NCBI RefSeq assembly: GCF_020404845.1 | Contig: NZ_JAIOJZ010000009.1 | Location: forward strand, 1-64,000 | Direction of reading: 5' to 3' | DNA from: Streptomyces hyderabadensis | GTDB lineage: Bacteria; Actinomycetota; Actinomycetes; Streptomycetales; Streptomycetaceae | Length of the DNA: 64,000 nucleotides | Shown: positions 15,826-25,008 of the stretch, piece by piece | How positions within the stretch are numbered: position 1 is the first letter of the stretch | Layout of the letters: the number at the start of each line of letters is the position of its first letter | The notes under the pieces: generated by a model | The model's database searches: none | Seen by the model: the letters and a program-made list of their open reading frames with translations, nothing else | Told to the model about the DNA's origin: nothing | Translations under genes and position numbers: made by a program

Positions 15826-16251
15826 TCAGGCCAGCTTGGCCGACAGGGTGATGGTCGTGCCGGTCAGTGCCTGGCTGACCGGGCAGTTCTTCTTGGCGTC
15901 CTCGGCGGCGGCGACGAACGCGTCGTTGTCGAGGCCGGGGACGGTGCCCTCCACGGTGAGGTGGATGCCCTTGATGCCCTCGCCGGGCTGGAAGGTGACG
16001 TCGGCGGAGGTGGTGAGCTTGGTGGGCGGGGTGCCGGCGCCGGCCAGGCCGTGCGACAGCGCCATGGAGAAGCAGCTGGAGTGGGCGGCGGCGATCAGCT
16101 CCTCCGGGCTGGTCTTGCCGTTCGCCTGCTCGGCGCGCGACGGCCACGACACCGGCTGCTCGCCGATGCCGGACGAGTCGAAGGTGACGACACCGTTGCC
16201 CTCGAGCAGGTTGCCTTCCCAGACGGTGTGTGCGGAGCGCGTGGTTGCCAC
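15826..16251 (-). CDS. OsmC-type peroxiredoxin
   Basis: A 141-residue cytosolic organic-hydroperoxide reductase of the OsmC/Ohr superfamily. The first catalytic Cys lies in AAAHSSCFSMALSHGL (about residue 60) and the second in KKNCPVSQAL (about residue 125). The OsmC features TSPEELIAAAHSSCF and the N-terminal TVWEGNLLEGNG favour OsmC over Ohr. The GTG at 16249-16251 follows GAGAGGAA. It is monocistronic, with hairpins on both sides. Its upstream region is AT-rich, but I recognise no specific operator. Confidence 0.92.
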   Translation of the reverse strand: MATTRSAHTVWEGNLLEGNGVVTFDSSGIGEQPVSWPSRAEQANGKTSPEELIAAAHSSCFSMALSHGLAGAGTPPTKLTTSADVTFQPGEGIKGIHLTVEGTVPGLDNDAFVAAAEDAKKNCPVSQALTGTTITLSAKLA

Positions 16252-16287
16252 GGCGGTTCCTCTCGAATTCTCTTGCTGTACCTGGGC

Positions 16288-16316
16288 GGTGGGAGCCCGG
16301 CGGCCGGGCTCCCACC
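16288..16316. terminator. Strong hairpin after the MoxR-vWA operon
   Basis: GGTGGGAGCCCGG and CCGGGCTCCCACC form a perfect 13-base stem with a 3-base loop. It sits between the stop of the minus-strand vWA gene and the OsmC-type start. Confidence 0.8.
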
Positions 16317-16338
16317 CCCCATCCGATCACACTCCGGC

Positions 16339-18144
16339 TCAGCTCACCCGGAAGACCGGCCCTCGGGCGGTGAACGGCAGCCGCGCACCCTGCGGAATCA
16401 GGTAGGCGTGCTCGCGCCGCACCCGCAGGACGTCGCACCAGCCGTCGGTGATGACGAGGACCGGTGCGGTGGGCGGGAAGTCGTCGGCGCGCAGCAGCAG
16501 GTCCACGCCGGGCTGCAGGACGGTGCCGCCGCGGCCGTGCACCCGGACCCGGCCGGCGATGTCCGTCACGGGCAGGTACCCGGCGTCGTGCGGCGCGGCG
16601 TCGCAGAACACGACGCGGGCGGCGGGCACGTCGCGTGCCTCGGCGTAGGAGGCGATGGCGCCGAGCGCCTTGCCGAGCAGGGTGCGGTCCATGGAGCCGG
16701 AGGTGTCCAGGACGACGCCGAAGGTGCACCGGGCGATCTCCTCGGGCGGGAAGTACCGTCCGGCGCGCGGGATGTCGGGGGTGGCGGCCTGCCGCCGGGA
16801 GGGACGGGCGTACGACCGGACCGGCTCGGGGCGGGGCACGTACTCGTCGAACCAGCGGGCGAGCCGGGCGTCCCAGGGCAGCGGCGGGTGGCTGAGGGCG
16901 CGGATCTCCTGGACCAGGCCGCCGGGCAGGAAGCCGCGCCCCTGCTGCTGGTGCAGGTCGAGCCCCTGGGCCAGGCCGCGGCGGTAGAAGCCGTCGAGGT
17001 CGACGTGGTCGCGGGGCGGGCCGAGCGGGCCGCCGAGCACGTCGCCGACGCCCTTGCCGCGCGGGGTGGACAGGCGGCGCATGCGGCGCAGGTCGACGGC
17101 GATGCGGTCGTACACCTCCTCGGCGGACAGCCCGGCCAGCTCCGGGTCGTGCAGCAGGCCCTCGGGCATGGTGCCGACCTGCATCTCGACGAGCCAGCCG
17201 TTGATGACGTAGTCGCAGGCCACGTTGAACAGGTACGGGTCGCGGGTGCCGCAGCGGTCGCCGTGGCGCAGGGCGGCGTGCAGCATCTCGTGGGCGAGGA
17301 TGAAGCGCCATTCCTCGTCGTCGTACCGGCGCAGCGGGTTGACGTAGATCTCCCCCGCCTCGGCGTTGACGGCGGCGACGGAGATGCCGTGGGCGCGGGC
17401 CAGTTCTGCGTCGGCGACCAGGGTGATGCCGGAGGCGATGCCGCCGAGCAGCGGGTAGGAGGAGACGAACCAGCTCAGGGCCTGCTGCCAGGGCCGCAGC
17501 CGGGTGGGGCCGCCGAGCATGTCGTCGCGCCGGCCGCCCGCGAGGTCCAGGGCGGTGGACATGGTGCGGGTCAGGGCGTGGGCGAAGGCCAGTTGCCAGT
17601 CGGGGACCTGGAGGTTCCAGCCGTCCCAGGGGACGAGCAGCTGGTCGGGGTCGCCGCCCGCGGTGCCGCAGCGCTCGTAGGCGGCGGGGATGCCGCCCGC
17701 GCGGCGCCAGGCGGCGGCGATGCGCTCCTCGTCGCCGTCGGGGTACGTCGGCGGCAGGTGGTCCGGGGTGCGGCCGATCGGGAAGGTCAGCAGGAAGCGG
17801 TTGACGACGGTGCAGCGGGCGGCCAGGTCGTAGCGGTCGGGCTGGACGCGCTCGCCGCCTGCGGCGGGTACGTGGCCGAAGCCGAGGTGGATCAGGGCGT
17901 GGGCGATGGCCCAGGCCCAGTCGGCGGGTTCGGCGTGGCGGGTGGGGTGCAGATGGACCCGGCCGTCGGAGTCGACCCGGGCCAGGCCCTGCCGGGGCGC
18001 CACCCCGCACTCCTCCTCCCGGCACAGCTTGACCTCCATGGCCGCGAGCGCCGGGTTGGCCCACACCAGCTGTACGCCCTTGGCGCAGTCCTCGGCGGCC
18101 GGGTCCTTCTTCTTCTGCTGCTTCTGCTTGCGGGTGCGGCTCAC
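16339..18144 (-). CDS. vWA-like metallopeptidase (DUF2201 family)
   Basis: A 601-residue cytosolic protein with two parts. The N-terminal half is peptidase-like, with the zinc motif HEMLHAALRH at about residue 284 in a predicted helix. The C-terminal half is von Willebrand A-like, with the metal-site motif VVLDTSGSMD at about residue 479 and VLVITDGW near the end. This architecture is the DUF2201 family, always paired with a MoxR ATPase. The GTG at 18144 overlaps the stop of the MoxR gene (GTGA). The N-terminus is Lys-rich (KQKQQKKKDP). MoxR/vWA pairs act as chaperone-like machines on metal or protein assemblies; the client here is unknown. Confidence 0.85.
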   Translation of the reverse strand: MSRTRKQKQQKKKDPAAEDCAKGVQLVWANPALAAMEVKLCREEECGVAPRQGLARVDSDGRVHLHPTRHAEPADWAWAIAHALIHLGFGHVPAAGGERVQPDRYDLAARCTVVNRFLLTFPIGRTPDHLPPTYPDGDEERIAAAWRRAGGIPAAYERCGTAGGDPDQLLVPWDGWNLQVPDWQLAFAHALTRTMSTALDLAGGRRDDMLGGPTRLRPWQQALSWFVSSYPLLGGIASGITLVADAELARAHGISVAAVNAEAGEIYVNPLRRYDDEEWRFILAHEMLHAALRHGDRCGTRDPYLFNVACDYVINGWLVEMQVGTMPEGLLHDPELAGLSAEEVYDRIAVDLRRMRRLSTPRGKGVGDVLGGPLGPPRDHVDLDGFYRRGLAQGLDLHQQQGRGFLPGGLVQEIRALSHPPLPWDARLARWFDEYVPRPEPVRSYARPSRRQAATPDIPRAGRYFPPEEIARCTFGVVLDTSGSMDRTLLGKALGAIASYAEARDVPAARVVFCDAAPHDAGYLPVTDIAGRVRVHGRGGTVLQPGVDLLLRADDFPPTAPVLVITDGWCDVLRVRREHAYLIPQGARLPFTARGPVFRVS

Positions 18145-19202
18145 CGGCGGGCCTCCACCAGCCGGGGCATGTCGCGGGCGGCCTCGACCAGGAACCAGGC
18201 GGGCAGCACCGGGTTGCCGTCGGCGTCGGAGGCGATGACGCTCTGGGCGACCTCGACGGAGATCTCGGCGAGCTGCACCAGCAGCGACTTGGCGCGGTAG
18301 GCGGTCTGGCGGCCGTTGGCCGACATGTGCTCCTTGCTCGCGGGCAGTTCCTTGACCAGGCGGCCGCGGAAGGACTCGGCGAGGTAGTAGAGCAGGTCGC
18401 GGTCCTGGAGGCGGCTGGGCCAGCGGGCCTCGCCCTTGAGGATCGCCTCGATGCCGAACCGGCTGCGGACGATCTTGACGTAGCCGCAGAAGGCGGTCGC
18501 GTGGGCCGGGGTGAGGGTGCCGTGGGCGAGGACCTTCAGGGTCTCCTCGTCGAGATCCTGGCCGAAGGAGTGCAGGGCGTCGGAGAGCATGTGCCAGGAG
18601 CGCGGGGTGGAGAACGGCTCCTCGGTCTTGGGCGGCTTGGACCACAGGTGGTCGGGGCGGTCGGTGAGGTGGTCGGTGATCCACGGGTGGATGCCGTGCT
18701 CGCCGGCCCAGACCAGCCAGTCCTTGGCGGAGGCGTCCAGGTGGACGTGGGTGAGGCGGTTGACCAGCGCGGAGGCGATGGGGCGGGCGAGCGCGTTGTC
18801 GGTGGCCCGGTTCCCGGCGCCGATGACGATGGAGCCCTTGGGGAGTTCGTAGTTCCCGATGCGGCGGTCGAGGATCAGCGAGTAGAACGCCTTCTGCACG
18901 TCCGGGGTGGCCGCGTTCAGCTCGTCCAGGAAGAGGCAGTACGGCTCGTCGCGGGCGATGGACTCGGGCGGGCAGAACACCGACCGGCCGTCCCGGATCT
19001 GCGGGACGCCGATCAGGTCTTCCGGCGCGAGCTGGGTGCCGAGCAGGCTCACACACTCCAGGCCCAGCGAGTCGGCGAAGTTCCGCACCAGGGAGGACTT
19101 GCCGATGCCGGGTGCGCCCCACAGGAAGACCGGCCGCACGGTGGCGAGGCCGAGCAGCAGTTCCGGGAGGCGGGCGGGAGTGACGGTGACGGCTGCCTGC
19201 AC
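18141..19202 (-). CDS. MoxR-type AAA+ ATPase
   Basis: A 353-residue AAA+ ATPase. Walker A is GAPGIGKSS (residues 29-37), Walker B is CLFLDELNAA (about 90-99), and sensor 1 is VIGAGNRATDN. The C-terminal lid region carries PRSWHMLSDAL. The GTG at 19202 is chosen for AAGGAG upstream; homology begins at once. It is the first gene of a two-gene operon with the vWA/HExxH protein. ATP hydrolysis is expected to remodel a client selected by the vWA partner. Confidence 0.88.
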   Translation of the reverse strand: MQAAVTVTPARLPELLLGLATVRPVFLWGAPGIGKSSLVRNFADSLGLECVSLLGTQLAPEDLIGVPQIRDGRSVFCPPESIARDEPYCLFLDELNAATPDVQKAFYSLILDRRIGNYELPKGSIVIGAGNRATDNALARPIASALVNRLTHVHLDASAKDWLVWAGEHGIHPWITDHLTDRPDHLWSKPPKTEEPFSTPRSWHMLSDALHSFGQDLDEETLKVLAHGTLTPAHATAFCGYVKIVRSRFGIEAILKGEARWPSRLQDRDLLYYLAESFRGRLVKELPASKEHMSANGRQTAYRAKSLLVQLAEISVEVAQSVIASDADGNPVLPAWFLVEAARDMPRLVEARR

Positions 19203-19282
19203 GCAGGGGCTCCTTGGCGGGAGAGGGGGTCGGGAGATGACCGGCCCAGTGTGCGTGCCCGCGGTGCCCTCGTGCAGCCGAA

Positions 19283-20707
19283 TTACGGAGCGGTGGTCCC
19301 CTCGGCGCGGCGCCTGCGGGCCGCCATCACCGCGTACACGAGCACGCCCGCGAAGAGGAACAGCACGCCCTGGTAGACGGCCGCGTAGCCGGCGCCCGCG
19401 ACGAGCCACAGGGAGAAGGCCGCCGCGACCGCCGCGATCACTCCGTCCCGGACCAGGCGCGCCCGGTCGACCTGCTCGCCCTGCCCGGAGACCAGGTGGA
19501 AGAGCTGGGCGGCGGTGGCCAGCAGGTAGGGCACGGTGGCGGTGAAGGTGGTGACGAGGACCAGGACCTCGAAGACCTTGGCCGAGCCGGACGTGTAGTT
19601 GTAGACGGTGAGCAGCGAGGCGAGGACCACGGTGACGCCGACGCCGACGGTGGGCACCCCGCGCCGCTTGCGGGCGAAGGCGGCCGGGAAGAGGCCGTCC
19701 TTGGCCGCCGCGTACGGGGTCTGGGCGCTGAGCAGGGTCCAGCCGTTGAGGCAGCCGGTCATCGAGACCAGGGCGGCCAGCGCGACGGCCCAGCCGCCCC
19801 AGGAGCCGCCGAACATGGCGTTCACGGCGTCCGAGAAGGGGGCGTCCGAGGTGACCAGGCGGTCGTGGGCGACGGTGCCGAAGACGGAGAGGGTGCCCAG
19901 CAGGTAGACGAGGGCGGCGCCCGCGGTGCCGATGACCGTGGCCCGGCCGACCGTGCGGCGGGGGTCCTTGACCTCGCCGGCGCTGACGGCCGCGGACTCC
20001 ACGCCGAGGTAGGAGAAGAGCAGGATCGCGGCGGCGGCGGAGACCGCGCCGATGCCGCTGGAGCCGGTGGCGTTGAAGGGGCCCAGGTTGCCGGGGTCGA
20101 AGAAGAACAGGCCGCCGACGGCGACGAGCAGCAGCGGCGCGAACTTCAGCACGGTGGAGACCAGCTGGACGGCGCCCACGTAGCGGGTCCCGGCGAGGTT
20201 GGCGAGCGCGGGCAGCCACTGGATGACGAGGGCGGCCAGGCAGGCGGTCCAGCGGTGGTCGTTCACCGGGACCAGGACGTCGAGGTACCCGACGGCGGCG
20301 ACGGCGAGGGCCGCGTTGGACACCCAGGTGGTGATCCAGTACGCCCAGGCGGCGAGGAACCCGGCGAAGTCGCCGAAGGCGCCGCGGGCGTAGACGTAGG
20401 GGCCGCCGGTGCGCGGGTCGCGGGCGGCGAGGCGGCCGAAGACCAGGGCGAGCGCGATGGCGCCGACGGTCAGGACGCCGAAGGCGAGCAGGCTGACGGT
20501 GCCGAAGGGGGCGACGGAGGCCGGGAGCAGGAAGATGCCGCCGCCGATGATGTTGCCCATGACCAGGGCGGTGGCGACGGGGAGCCCGAAGCGGCGGGCG
20601 TGCCGGCCGTTGCCGGGTGCGGGGTCGGTGGGGGCGGTGTGGTCGGGGGCCGCGGGGGTCGCCTGCGGTTCCGGAGCCGGTGGGGGGACGGTCCCGGTGA
20701 CGTGCAT
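19283..20707 (-). CDS. Amino-acid/polyamine permease of the APC superfamily
   Basis: A 474-residue integral membrane transporter with about twelve helices. The N-terminal signature GNIIGGGIFLLPASVAPFG is the substrate-binding unwound helix 1 of AdiC-like basic amino-acid/agmatine antiporters. SYLGVESAAVSAGEVKDPRRTVGRA marks helix 6 and its following loop. A 35-residue Pro/Ala-rich cytoplasmic leader precedes the first helix. The substrate (arginine, agmatine, ornithine or another) cannot be assigned. It is flanked by same-strand genes at gaps of about 80 bases and may be a single unit. Confidence 0.9.
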   Translation of the reverse strand: MHVTGTVPPPAPEPQATPAAPDHTAPTDPAPGNGRHARRFGLPVATALVMGNIIGGGIFLLPASVAPFGTVSLLAFGVLTVGAIALALVFGRLAARDPRTGGPYVYARGAFGDFAGFLAAWAYWITTWVSNAALAVAAVGYLDVLVPVNDHRWTACLAALVIQWLPALANLAGTRYVGAVQLVSTVLKFAPLLLVAVGGLFFFDPGNLGPFNATGSSGIGAVSAAAAILLFSYLGVESAAVSAGEVKDPRRTVGRATVIGTAGAALVYLLGTLSVFGTVAHDRLVTSDAPFSDAVNAMFGGSWGGWAVALAALVSMTGCLNGWTLLSAQTPYAAAKDGLFPAAFARKRRGVPTVGVGVTVVLASLLTVYNYTSGSAKVFEVLVLVTTFTATVPYLLATAAQLFHLVSGQGEQVDRARLVRDGVIAAVAAAFSLWLVAGAGYAAVYQGVLFLFAGVLVYAVMAARRRRAEGTTAP

Positions 20708-20788
20708 GGGGTGGTGCGCCTCTCATGGAACGGGGCCCGGGATCGCCGGACGCGCCCATGGTCGGGCACGGCCCGGCACCGCTCCAAA

Positions 20789-22942
20789 TCAGGCGCTTTT
20801 GTCCTGTACGAACCCGTCCGCGACGGGAAATGGTGCGCCGTCCGCGGCGTTCGGCCGTGAATCGTCCACGGGCTCCACGGGCACCTGCGGGCCGTTCGAC
20901 TCGCGCAGCCAGCGGCGCAGCACCCGGTGGACCTGTTCGGCGCCGACGATCTGCGCGCCCTCCTCGACCGGCGCGGACAGGACGACGGGCGACAGCAGGA
21001 AGGCGCGCGACTGGGCGCCGCCGAGCCCGCCGTGCGAGCCGATCTGCTCCTCGAACGCGAGGACCTCGCCGTCGGCCGGTTCGTGGAAGGAGTTGACCAT
21101 GATGTCGGCGGTGTGCGGGAAGGAGTGCGTACGGCGTACGGCGTCGGCGGCGCCGGGACCGAAGGGGGCGAGCGGTCCGGGGTCCGCGTCGAGCCGGTCC
21201 AGGGGCACCTCGGCGCCGCGCGCGCCGAGCACGACACCGCCGTGTGCCTCGCTGCGCACCAGCAGGAAGCCGATGCCGGGGTGGTTGGCGAGGGTCGGCA
21301 GCAGGGCGGGGTGGCGGGCGTCGATCTCCTCCCGGGTCATCCGGTGCGGCACGTCCGGGAACGAGACCAGGCCCAGGTTGCCGGAGGCCAGCACGATCGG
21401 CTCGGAGCGGCGCCCGGCGGGGGTGTCGGCGGGCCGCTGCTGCTCGGCGCCCTCCTCCACCGGCCGGTGCAGGGCGGCCCGTACCGTGTTGCGCGCCTCG
21501 GCGCCGCTGCGGGTGCGCCGGGCGCTGCGCGGCACGGGCAGCCCGCAGCCGGCCCGCACCAGGTCGCCGAGGGTCAGGCCGTAGCGGGCGCGGAAGGTCT
21601 CGCCGGGGCTCTGGCCGTGGTCGGACAGGAGCACGATCCGGTACGAGCGTGGGGCGTGCTCGGCGACCTTCTCGATCAGCGCGAGGGCCCGGTCGAGCCG
21701 TGCGAGGACCTTGGCGGCGTCCCGGCCGTGCGGCCCGGAGTGGTGGGCGACCTCGTCGTAGGCGACCAGGTCGGCGTAGACGGCGGTGCGGCCGGCCAGC
21801 ATGTCGCCCATGACCGCGGCAACGACGACGTCGCGTTCGACGACGGTCGCGAAGGCGCGCACGAAGGGGTAGAGACCGCCGCGGGAGACCCGCGGGCGGA
21901 CCTTGTGGACCCGGGCGCGGGTGGACTGGCCGATCTCCCGGCACACCTCGGCGACGAAGGACATCGCGGTGCGCACGGCGTTGGCGGGGTCGGAGAAGTA
22001 GGCGAAGTACCCGGATCTGGAGCGGGTCTCGCGGCTGCGGCGGCGGGTGGCTATGGACAGCACGAGGGCCTGTTCGTCGGCGCCGCCGCCGAACAGGTTG
22101 CCCCGGCTGGCGCCGTCGAGGCTGAGCAGTCCGCCGTCGCCGGTGCGCTTGACGGCGCGGTACTGCAGTTCGGCGGCGCTGGTCGGGCGGTTGCAGACCA
22201 TGACCTCGCCGCTGTCCTTCTCGTACCAGCGGAAGGCGGGGACGTCGTGGTTGCTGCCGTGCAGGATGCCGAGCTGGCTGGCGCCGGTCTGGCTGGACCA
22301 GTCGGTGCGCCACTCGGCGAGCCGGTGGGTCGCGGAGCCGCCGTCGCGGCCGAGCCAGCGGGCGACGGTGGGCATGGTGCCGCGGTCGACGGCGTCGAGC
22401 AGGACGTCGTGACCGACGCCGTCCAGCTGCAGGAAGACGGTGCCGGGACCGGCCGGGCAGGGCGGCCCCGATCTGCGGCGGCGGTCGGCGAGGCGGTAGA
22501 GGCGGCGGCGGTAGGCGTCGTCGTCGCGCACGGCCAGGGCACCGCCGGTGGCGGAGGCGACGGCGGACATGACGGCGGCCACCACGACCGCCGTCTCCGG
22601 GGCGACGCCGCCGCGTCCGGCCGGGTTGACGTCGATGGCGAGGAGCAGCAGCCCACCGTTGAGGAAGAAGACCAGCAGGCCGAGGACGAGGGCCGGCACC
22701 AGGAGCAGCAGGCGCACCAGGAGCGGCCAGACCAGCGCGGAGAGCAGGCCGAAGGCACCGGCGCCGACCGCGGCGGTCATGGCGATGTCGGTCGCGCTGT
22801 CCCCGTCGGGCGACTGGAGCCGGAAGTCGGGCAGGATCCCGGCGAGCACGAGCATGGTGACGGTGGAGACGGCCCACACCGTGACACTCCGCCCGATCTG
22901 ACTGGCGACCCGGCGCCAACGCCCTCCACCCACGCTCCGCAC
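20789..22942 (-). CDS. Holin-like membrane domain fused to a type I phosphodiesterase
   Basis: A 717-residue protein. Residues 15-140 hold four hydrophobic helices resembling the phage holin 4 superfamily (VWAVSTVTMLVLAGILPDF; LVRLLLLVPALVLGLLVFFLN). From about residue 165 it is an alkaline-phosphatase-superfamily phosphodiesterase/nucleotide pyrophosphatase: metal site VFLQLDGVGHD, nucleophile region TGASQLGILHG, YADLVAYDEVAHHSGPHG and metal site LLSDHGQSPGETF. The catalytic domain is probably tethered to the membrane and may act on lipid or wall phosphodiesters. The fusion is found in other Streptomyces but is uncharacterised. It is not part of a prophage. Confidence 0.8.
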   Translation of the reverse strand: MRSVGGGRWRRVASQIGRSVTVWAVSTVTMLVLAGILPDFRLQSPDGDSATDIAMTAAVGAGAFGLLSALVWPLLVRLLLLVPALVLGLLVFFLNGGLLLLAIDVNPAGRGGVAPETAVVVAAVMSAVASATGGALAVRDDDAYRRRLYRLADRRRRSGPPCPAGPGTVFLQLDGVGHDVLLDAVDRGTMPTVARWLGRDGGSATHRLAEWRTDWSSQTGASQLGILHGSNHDVPAFRWYEKDSGEVMVCNRPTSAAELQYRAVKRTGDGGLLSLDGASRGNLFGGGADEQALVLSIATRRRSRETRSRSGYFAYFSDPANAVRTAMSFVAEVCREIGQSTRARVHKVRPRVSRGGLYPFVRAFATVVERDVVVAAVMGDMLAGRTAVYADLVAYDEVAHHSGPHGRDAAKVLARLDRALALIEKVAEHAPRSYRIVLLSDHGQSPGETFRARYGLTLGDLVRAGCGLPVPRSARRTRSGAEARNTVRAALHRPVEEGAEQQRPADTPAGRRSEPIVLASGNLGLVSFPDVPHRMTREEIDARHPALLPTLANHPGIGFLLVRSEAHGGVVLGARGAEVPLDRLDADPGPLAPFGPGAADAVRRTHSFPHTADIMVNSFHEPADGEVLAFEEQIGSHGGLGGAQSRAFLLSPVVLSAPVEEGAQIVGAEQVHRVLRRWLRESNGPQVPVEPVDDSRPNAADGAPFPVADGFVQDKSA

Positions 22943-23048
22943 ACCTCACGTCCCGGCCCGTCGTCCGTGCGGGCCTTCCCCACCCTGCCACAACGCTCCG
23001 GAGAGCCCGTTTGTCCCCCCGGGTCCGGTTCACACCCCGCGGTGGCGG

Positions 23049-23450
23049 TCAGCGGCCGTCGTAACCGGCGGTCGGCATCGACAGTCTGCGGTGCACGCAG
23101 GCCTTCATCCGGGCGTCGTAGGACGGTTCGGCATGGCCGACGGTCTCGACCCGGACGCCGCGCCGCGCGCACTCCGCGGTGAAGTCGTCGACGGAGGACA
23201 GCGCGCTCTCCAGCACCCGGCGGCTGGGCGCGACGAACAGGTCCTGGCCGGGGCGCACTCCGTCCCACAGGGCGTCGTGGTCGGGCCGCAGACCGCGCAC
23301 CAGCAGCTGCCTGGCGACGACGTAGCCGTGCTCCGCGGCCCAGCGGGCGCACATGGCGTGCTGGCTGCGGGAGTCGACCAGGAAGGGGTCGTCGTCCAGC
23401 TGCTCCAGTGGCGTCAGACTCGCGATCGCCGTCACCCGCACCGGCCCCAT
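23049..23450 (-). CDS. Conserved hypothetical protein, resolvase-like fold possible
   Basis: A 133-residue soluble protein. The pattern of strand SRSQHAMCARWAAEHGYVVARQLLV, a middle LWDGVRPGQDLFVAPSRRVLESAL and VDDFTAECARRGVRVETVG recalls the N-terminal domain of serine resolvases. The catalytic Ser region is only weakly matched, and there is no DNA-binding tail. The ATG at 23448-23450 has GGGGGG just upstream, better than the in-frame GTG at 23465. It is divergent from the MBL-DedA pair. I do not recognise a function; recombinase activity is unlikely. Confidence 0.6.
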   Translation of the reverse strand: MGPVRVTAIASLTPLEQLDDDPFLVDSRSQHAMCARWAAEHGYVVARQLLVRGLRPDHDALWDGVRPGQDLFVAPSRRVLESALSSVDDFTAECARRGVRVETVGHAEPSYDARMKACVHRRLSMPTAGYDGR

Positions 23451-23544
23451 GGTGTCCCCCCTCACCTCCCGTCACCTCCCGTTTTCGCCGCCGACCCTAC
23501 TCCTGGACGTAGGCTTCGGGGAGTCGCGCGAAGGAGGCAAAGAG

Positions 23545-24318
23545 GTGCCGGTGGAGCTCACGTGGTGGGGTCACGCCACCTGCACGGTCGAGGATTCGGG
23601 CATCCGCGTGCTCACCGACCCCTTGTTCGTCCGCCGGCTGGCCCACCTGCGCCGCAGGCGGGGCGCGGTGCCGCCGCCCGAGGCGTGGCGCGCGGACGTG
23701 GCGCTCGTCTCCCATCTGCACGCCGACCACCTGCATGTGCCGTCGCTCGCGCGGCTCGCGCCGGGCACGCGCCTGCTCGTGCCCCGGGGCGCACGCCGGG
23801 CCGTGCCGGGGCTGCGCCGGCTCGGGCACCTGGCGCTGACCGAGGTGGCGCCGGGCGACGAGGCGACCGTCGGCGACCTGCGCATACGGGCGGTCCCCGC
23901 GCGGCACGACGGGCGGCGGCTGCCGGTCGGACGGCACCGCGCCCCCGCGCTCGGCTACGTCGTCGAGGGCGAGGCGCGGACGTACTTCGCCGGGGACACC
24001 GGTCTGTTCGACGGCATGGAGGAGGAGGTCGGGCCGGTCGACGTGGCGCTGCTGCCGGTGGGCGGCTGGGGGCCCTACCTGGGGGCGGAGCACCTGGACG
24101 CGGGCCGGGCGGCCGAGGCGCTGGCCCGGCTGGCGCCGCGCACGGCGGTACCGGTGCACTACGGCACGTACTGGCCGATCGGGATGGACGCCGTGCGCCC
24201 CCACGAGTTCCACACGCCGGGTGAGGAGTTCGTGCGCCTGTCGGCGCTGCGCGCGCCGGGCGTGGCGGTGCACCGGCTGGGGCACGGCGAGAGTGTGCGG
24301 GTGGAGGTCGCGCGGTGA
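23545..24318 (+). CDS. Metallo-beta-lactamase-fold hydrolase, UlaG/NAPE-PLD-like
   Basis: A 257-residue soluble hydrolase. Metal ligands are visible: WWGHATCTVED at the N-terminus, SHLHADHLHVPSL (HxHxDH), YFAGDTGLFDGM and VPVHYGTYWPI near the end. The set WGHAT plus AGDTG is typical of the UlaG/NAPE-PLD-like branch. The GTG at 23545 follows AAGGAGG (23531-23537). Its stop overlaps the GTG of the DedA gene, so the two are co-translated. A second MBL-fold protein of the same branch lies convergent just downstream. Given the membrane-lipid partner, a lipid substrate is possible but unproven. Confidence 0.85.
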   Translation: MPVELTWWGHATCTVEDSGIRVLTDPLFVRRLAHLRRRRGAVPPPEAWRADVALVSHLHADHLHVPSLARLAPGTRLLVPRGARRAVPGLRRLGHLALTEVAPGDEATVGDLRIRAVPARHDGRRLPVGRHRAPALGYVVEGEARTYFAGDTGLFDGMEEEVGPVDVALLPVGGWGPYLGAEHLDAGRAAEALARLAPRTAVPVHYGTYWPIGMDAVRPHEFHTPGEEFVRLSALRAPGVAVHRLGHGESVRVEVAR

Positions 24319-24941
24319 GCTGGCTGGGGGCCGCGACGCTGGACATACCGACGGAGCCGACGCAGCAGGCGCTCGGCTACCCGTCGCTGTTCCTGCTGGT
24401 GCTGATCGGGGCGCTGGTGCCGGTGGTGCCGACGGGTGCGCTGGTGAGTTCGGCGGCGGTGGTGGCGATGCACCAGACGCTGCCGTTCGCGATGCTGATG
24501 GTGTTCGCGACGGCGTCGCTGGCCGCGTTCTGCGGGGACATGGCGCTGTACTGGCTGGGGCGGCGCGGGGTGGGCTCGAAGAACGGCTCGCGCTGGCTGG
24601 AGGCGATCCGGTCCCGGGCGCCCGAGGACCGGCTGGAGCAGGCGCAGGAGAAACTCGCCGAGCACGACGTCGCGGTGCTGGTGCTCTCCCGGCTGGTGCC
24701 GGCCGGCCGGATCCCGGTGATGCTGGCCTGTCTGCTGGCGAAGTGGCCGCTGCGCCGCTTCGCCCGGGGCAATCTGCCGGCCTGTCTGGCCTGGGCGGTG
24801 ACGTACCAGCTGATCGGCATCCTCAGCGGCGCCCTGTTCAGCAAGCCCTGGGAGGGCGTGGTCGCGGCGATCGTCCTCACCGTACTGGTCAGCGTCGCCC
24901 CGGGCGTGTGGCGCCGCTTCCGGGGACCGGCGAAGGCGTAG
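24315..24941 (+). CDS. DedA-family membrane protein
   Basis: A 208-residue DedA/SNARE-associated membrane protein with five or six hydrophobic segments. The family features GDMALYWLGRRG and SRLVPAGRIPVMLACLLAKWPLRRFARGN (re-entrant Arg/Gly motif) are present. Some DedA proteins are flippases for undecaprenyl phosphate or phospholipids and support pH and envelope homeostasis. The GTG overlaps the MBL-fold gene stop (GTGA). The pair is conserved enough in arrangement to suggest joint work on envelope lipids; that is inference. Confidence 0.88.
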   Translation: MSWLGAATLDIPTEPTQQALGYPSLFLLVLIGALVPVVPTGALVSSAAVVAMHQTLPFAMLMVFATASLAAFCGDMALYWLGRRGVGSKNGSRWLEAIRSRAPEDRLEQAQEKLAEHDVAVLVLSRLVPAGRIPVMLACLLAKWPLRRFARGNLPACLAWAVTYQLIGILSGALFSKPWEGVVAAIVLTVLVSVAPGVWRRFRGPAKA

Positions 24942-24960
24942 GCCTCCGGCGGCCGGGCGG

Positions 24961-24994
24961 GGACACGGCCCCGGGCCCGGTCGGGGGCGTGTCC
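24961..24994. terminator. Hairpin between convergent DedA and MBL-fold genes
   Basis: GGACACGGCCCC (24961-24972) and GGGGGCGTGTCC (24983-24994) pair with one mismatch around a 10-base loop in the 67-base convergent gap. Confidence 0.65.
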
Positions 24995-25008
24995 GGTGGG
25001 GGGTGGGG

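Noticed and set aside
20789..22942. Prophage or phage lysis gene because of the holin-like helices
   Set aside because: There are no phage genes around, and the rest of the protein is a metal-dependent phosphodiesterase.
18141..23033. A 1630-codon minus-strand frame
   Set aside because: Only its last 354 codons (MoxR) are real; the rest is antisense-frame sequence across the permease and phosphodiesterase genes.
23049..23450. Serine recombinase marking a mobile element
   Set aside because: Only a weak N-terminal resemblance, no DNA-binding domain, and no flanking repeats or attachment sites.
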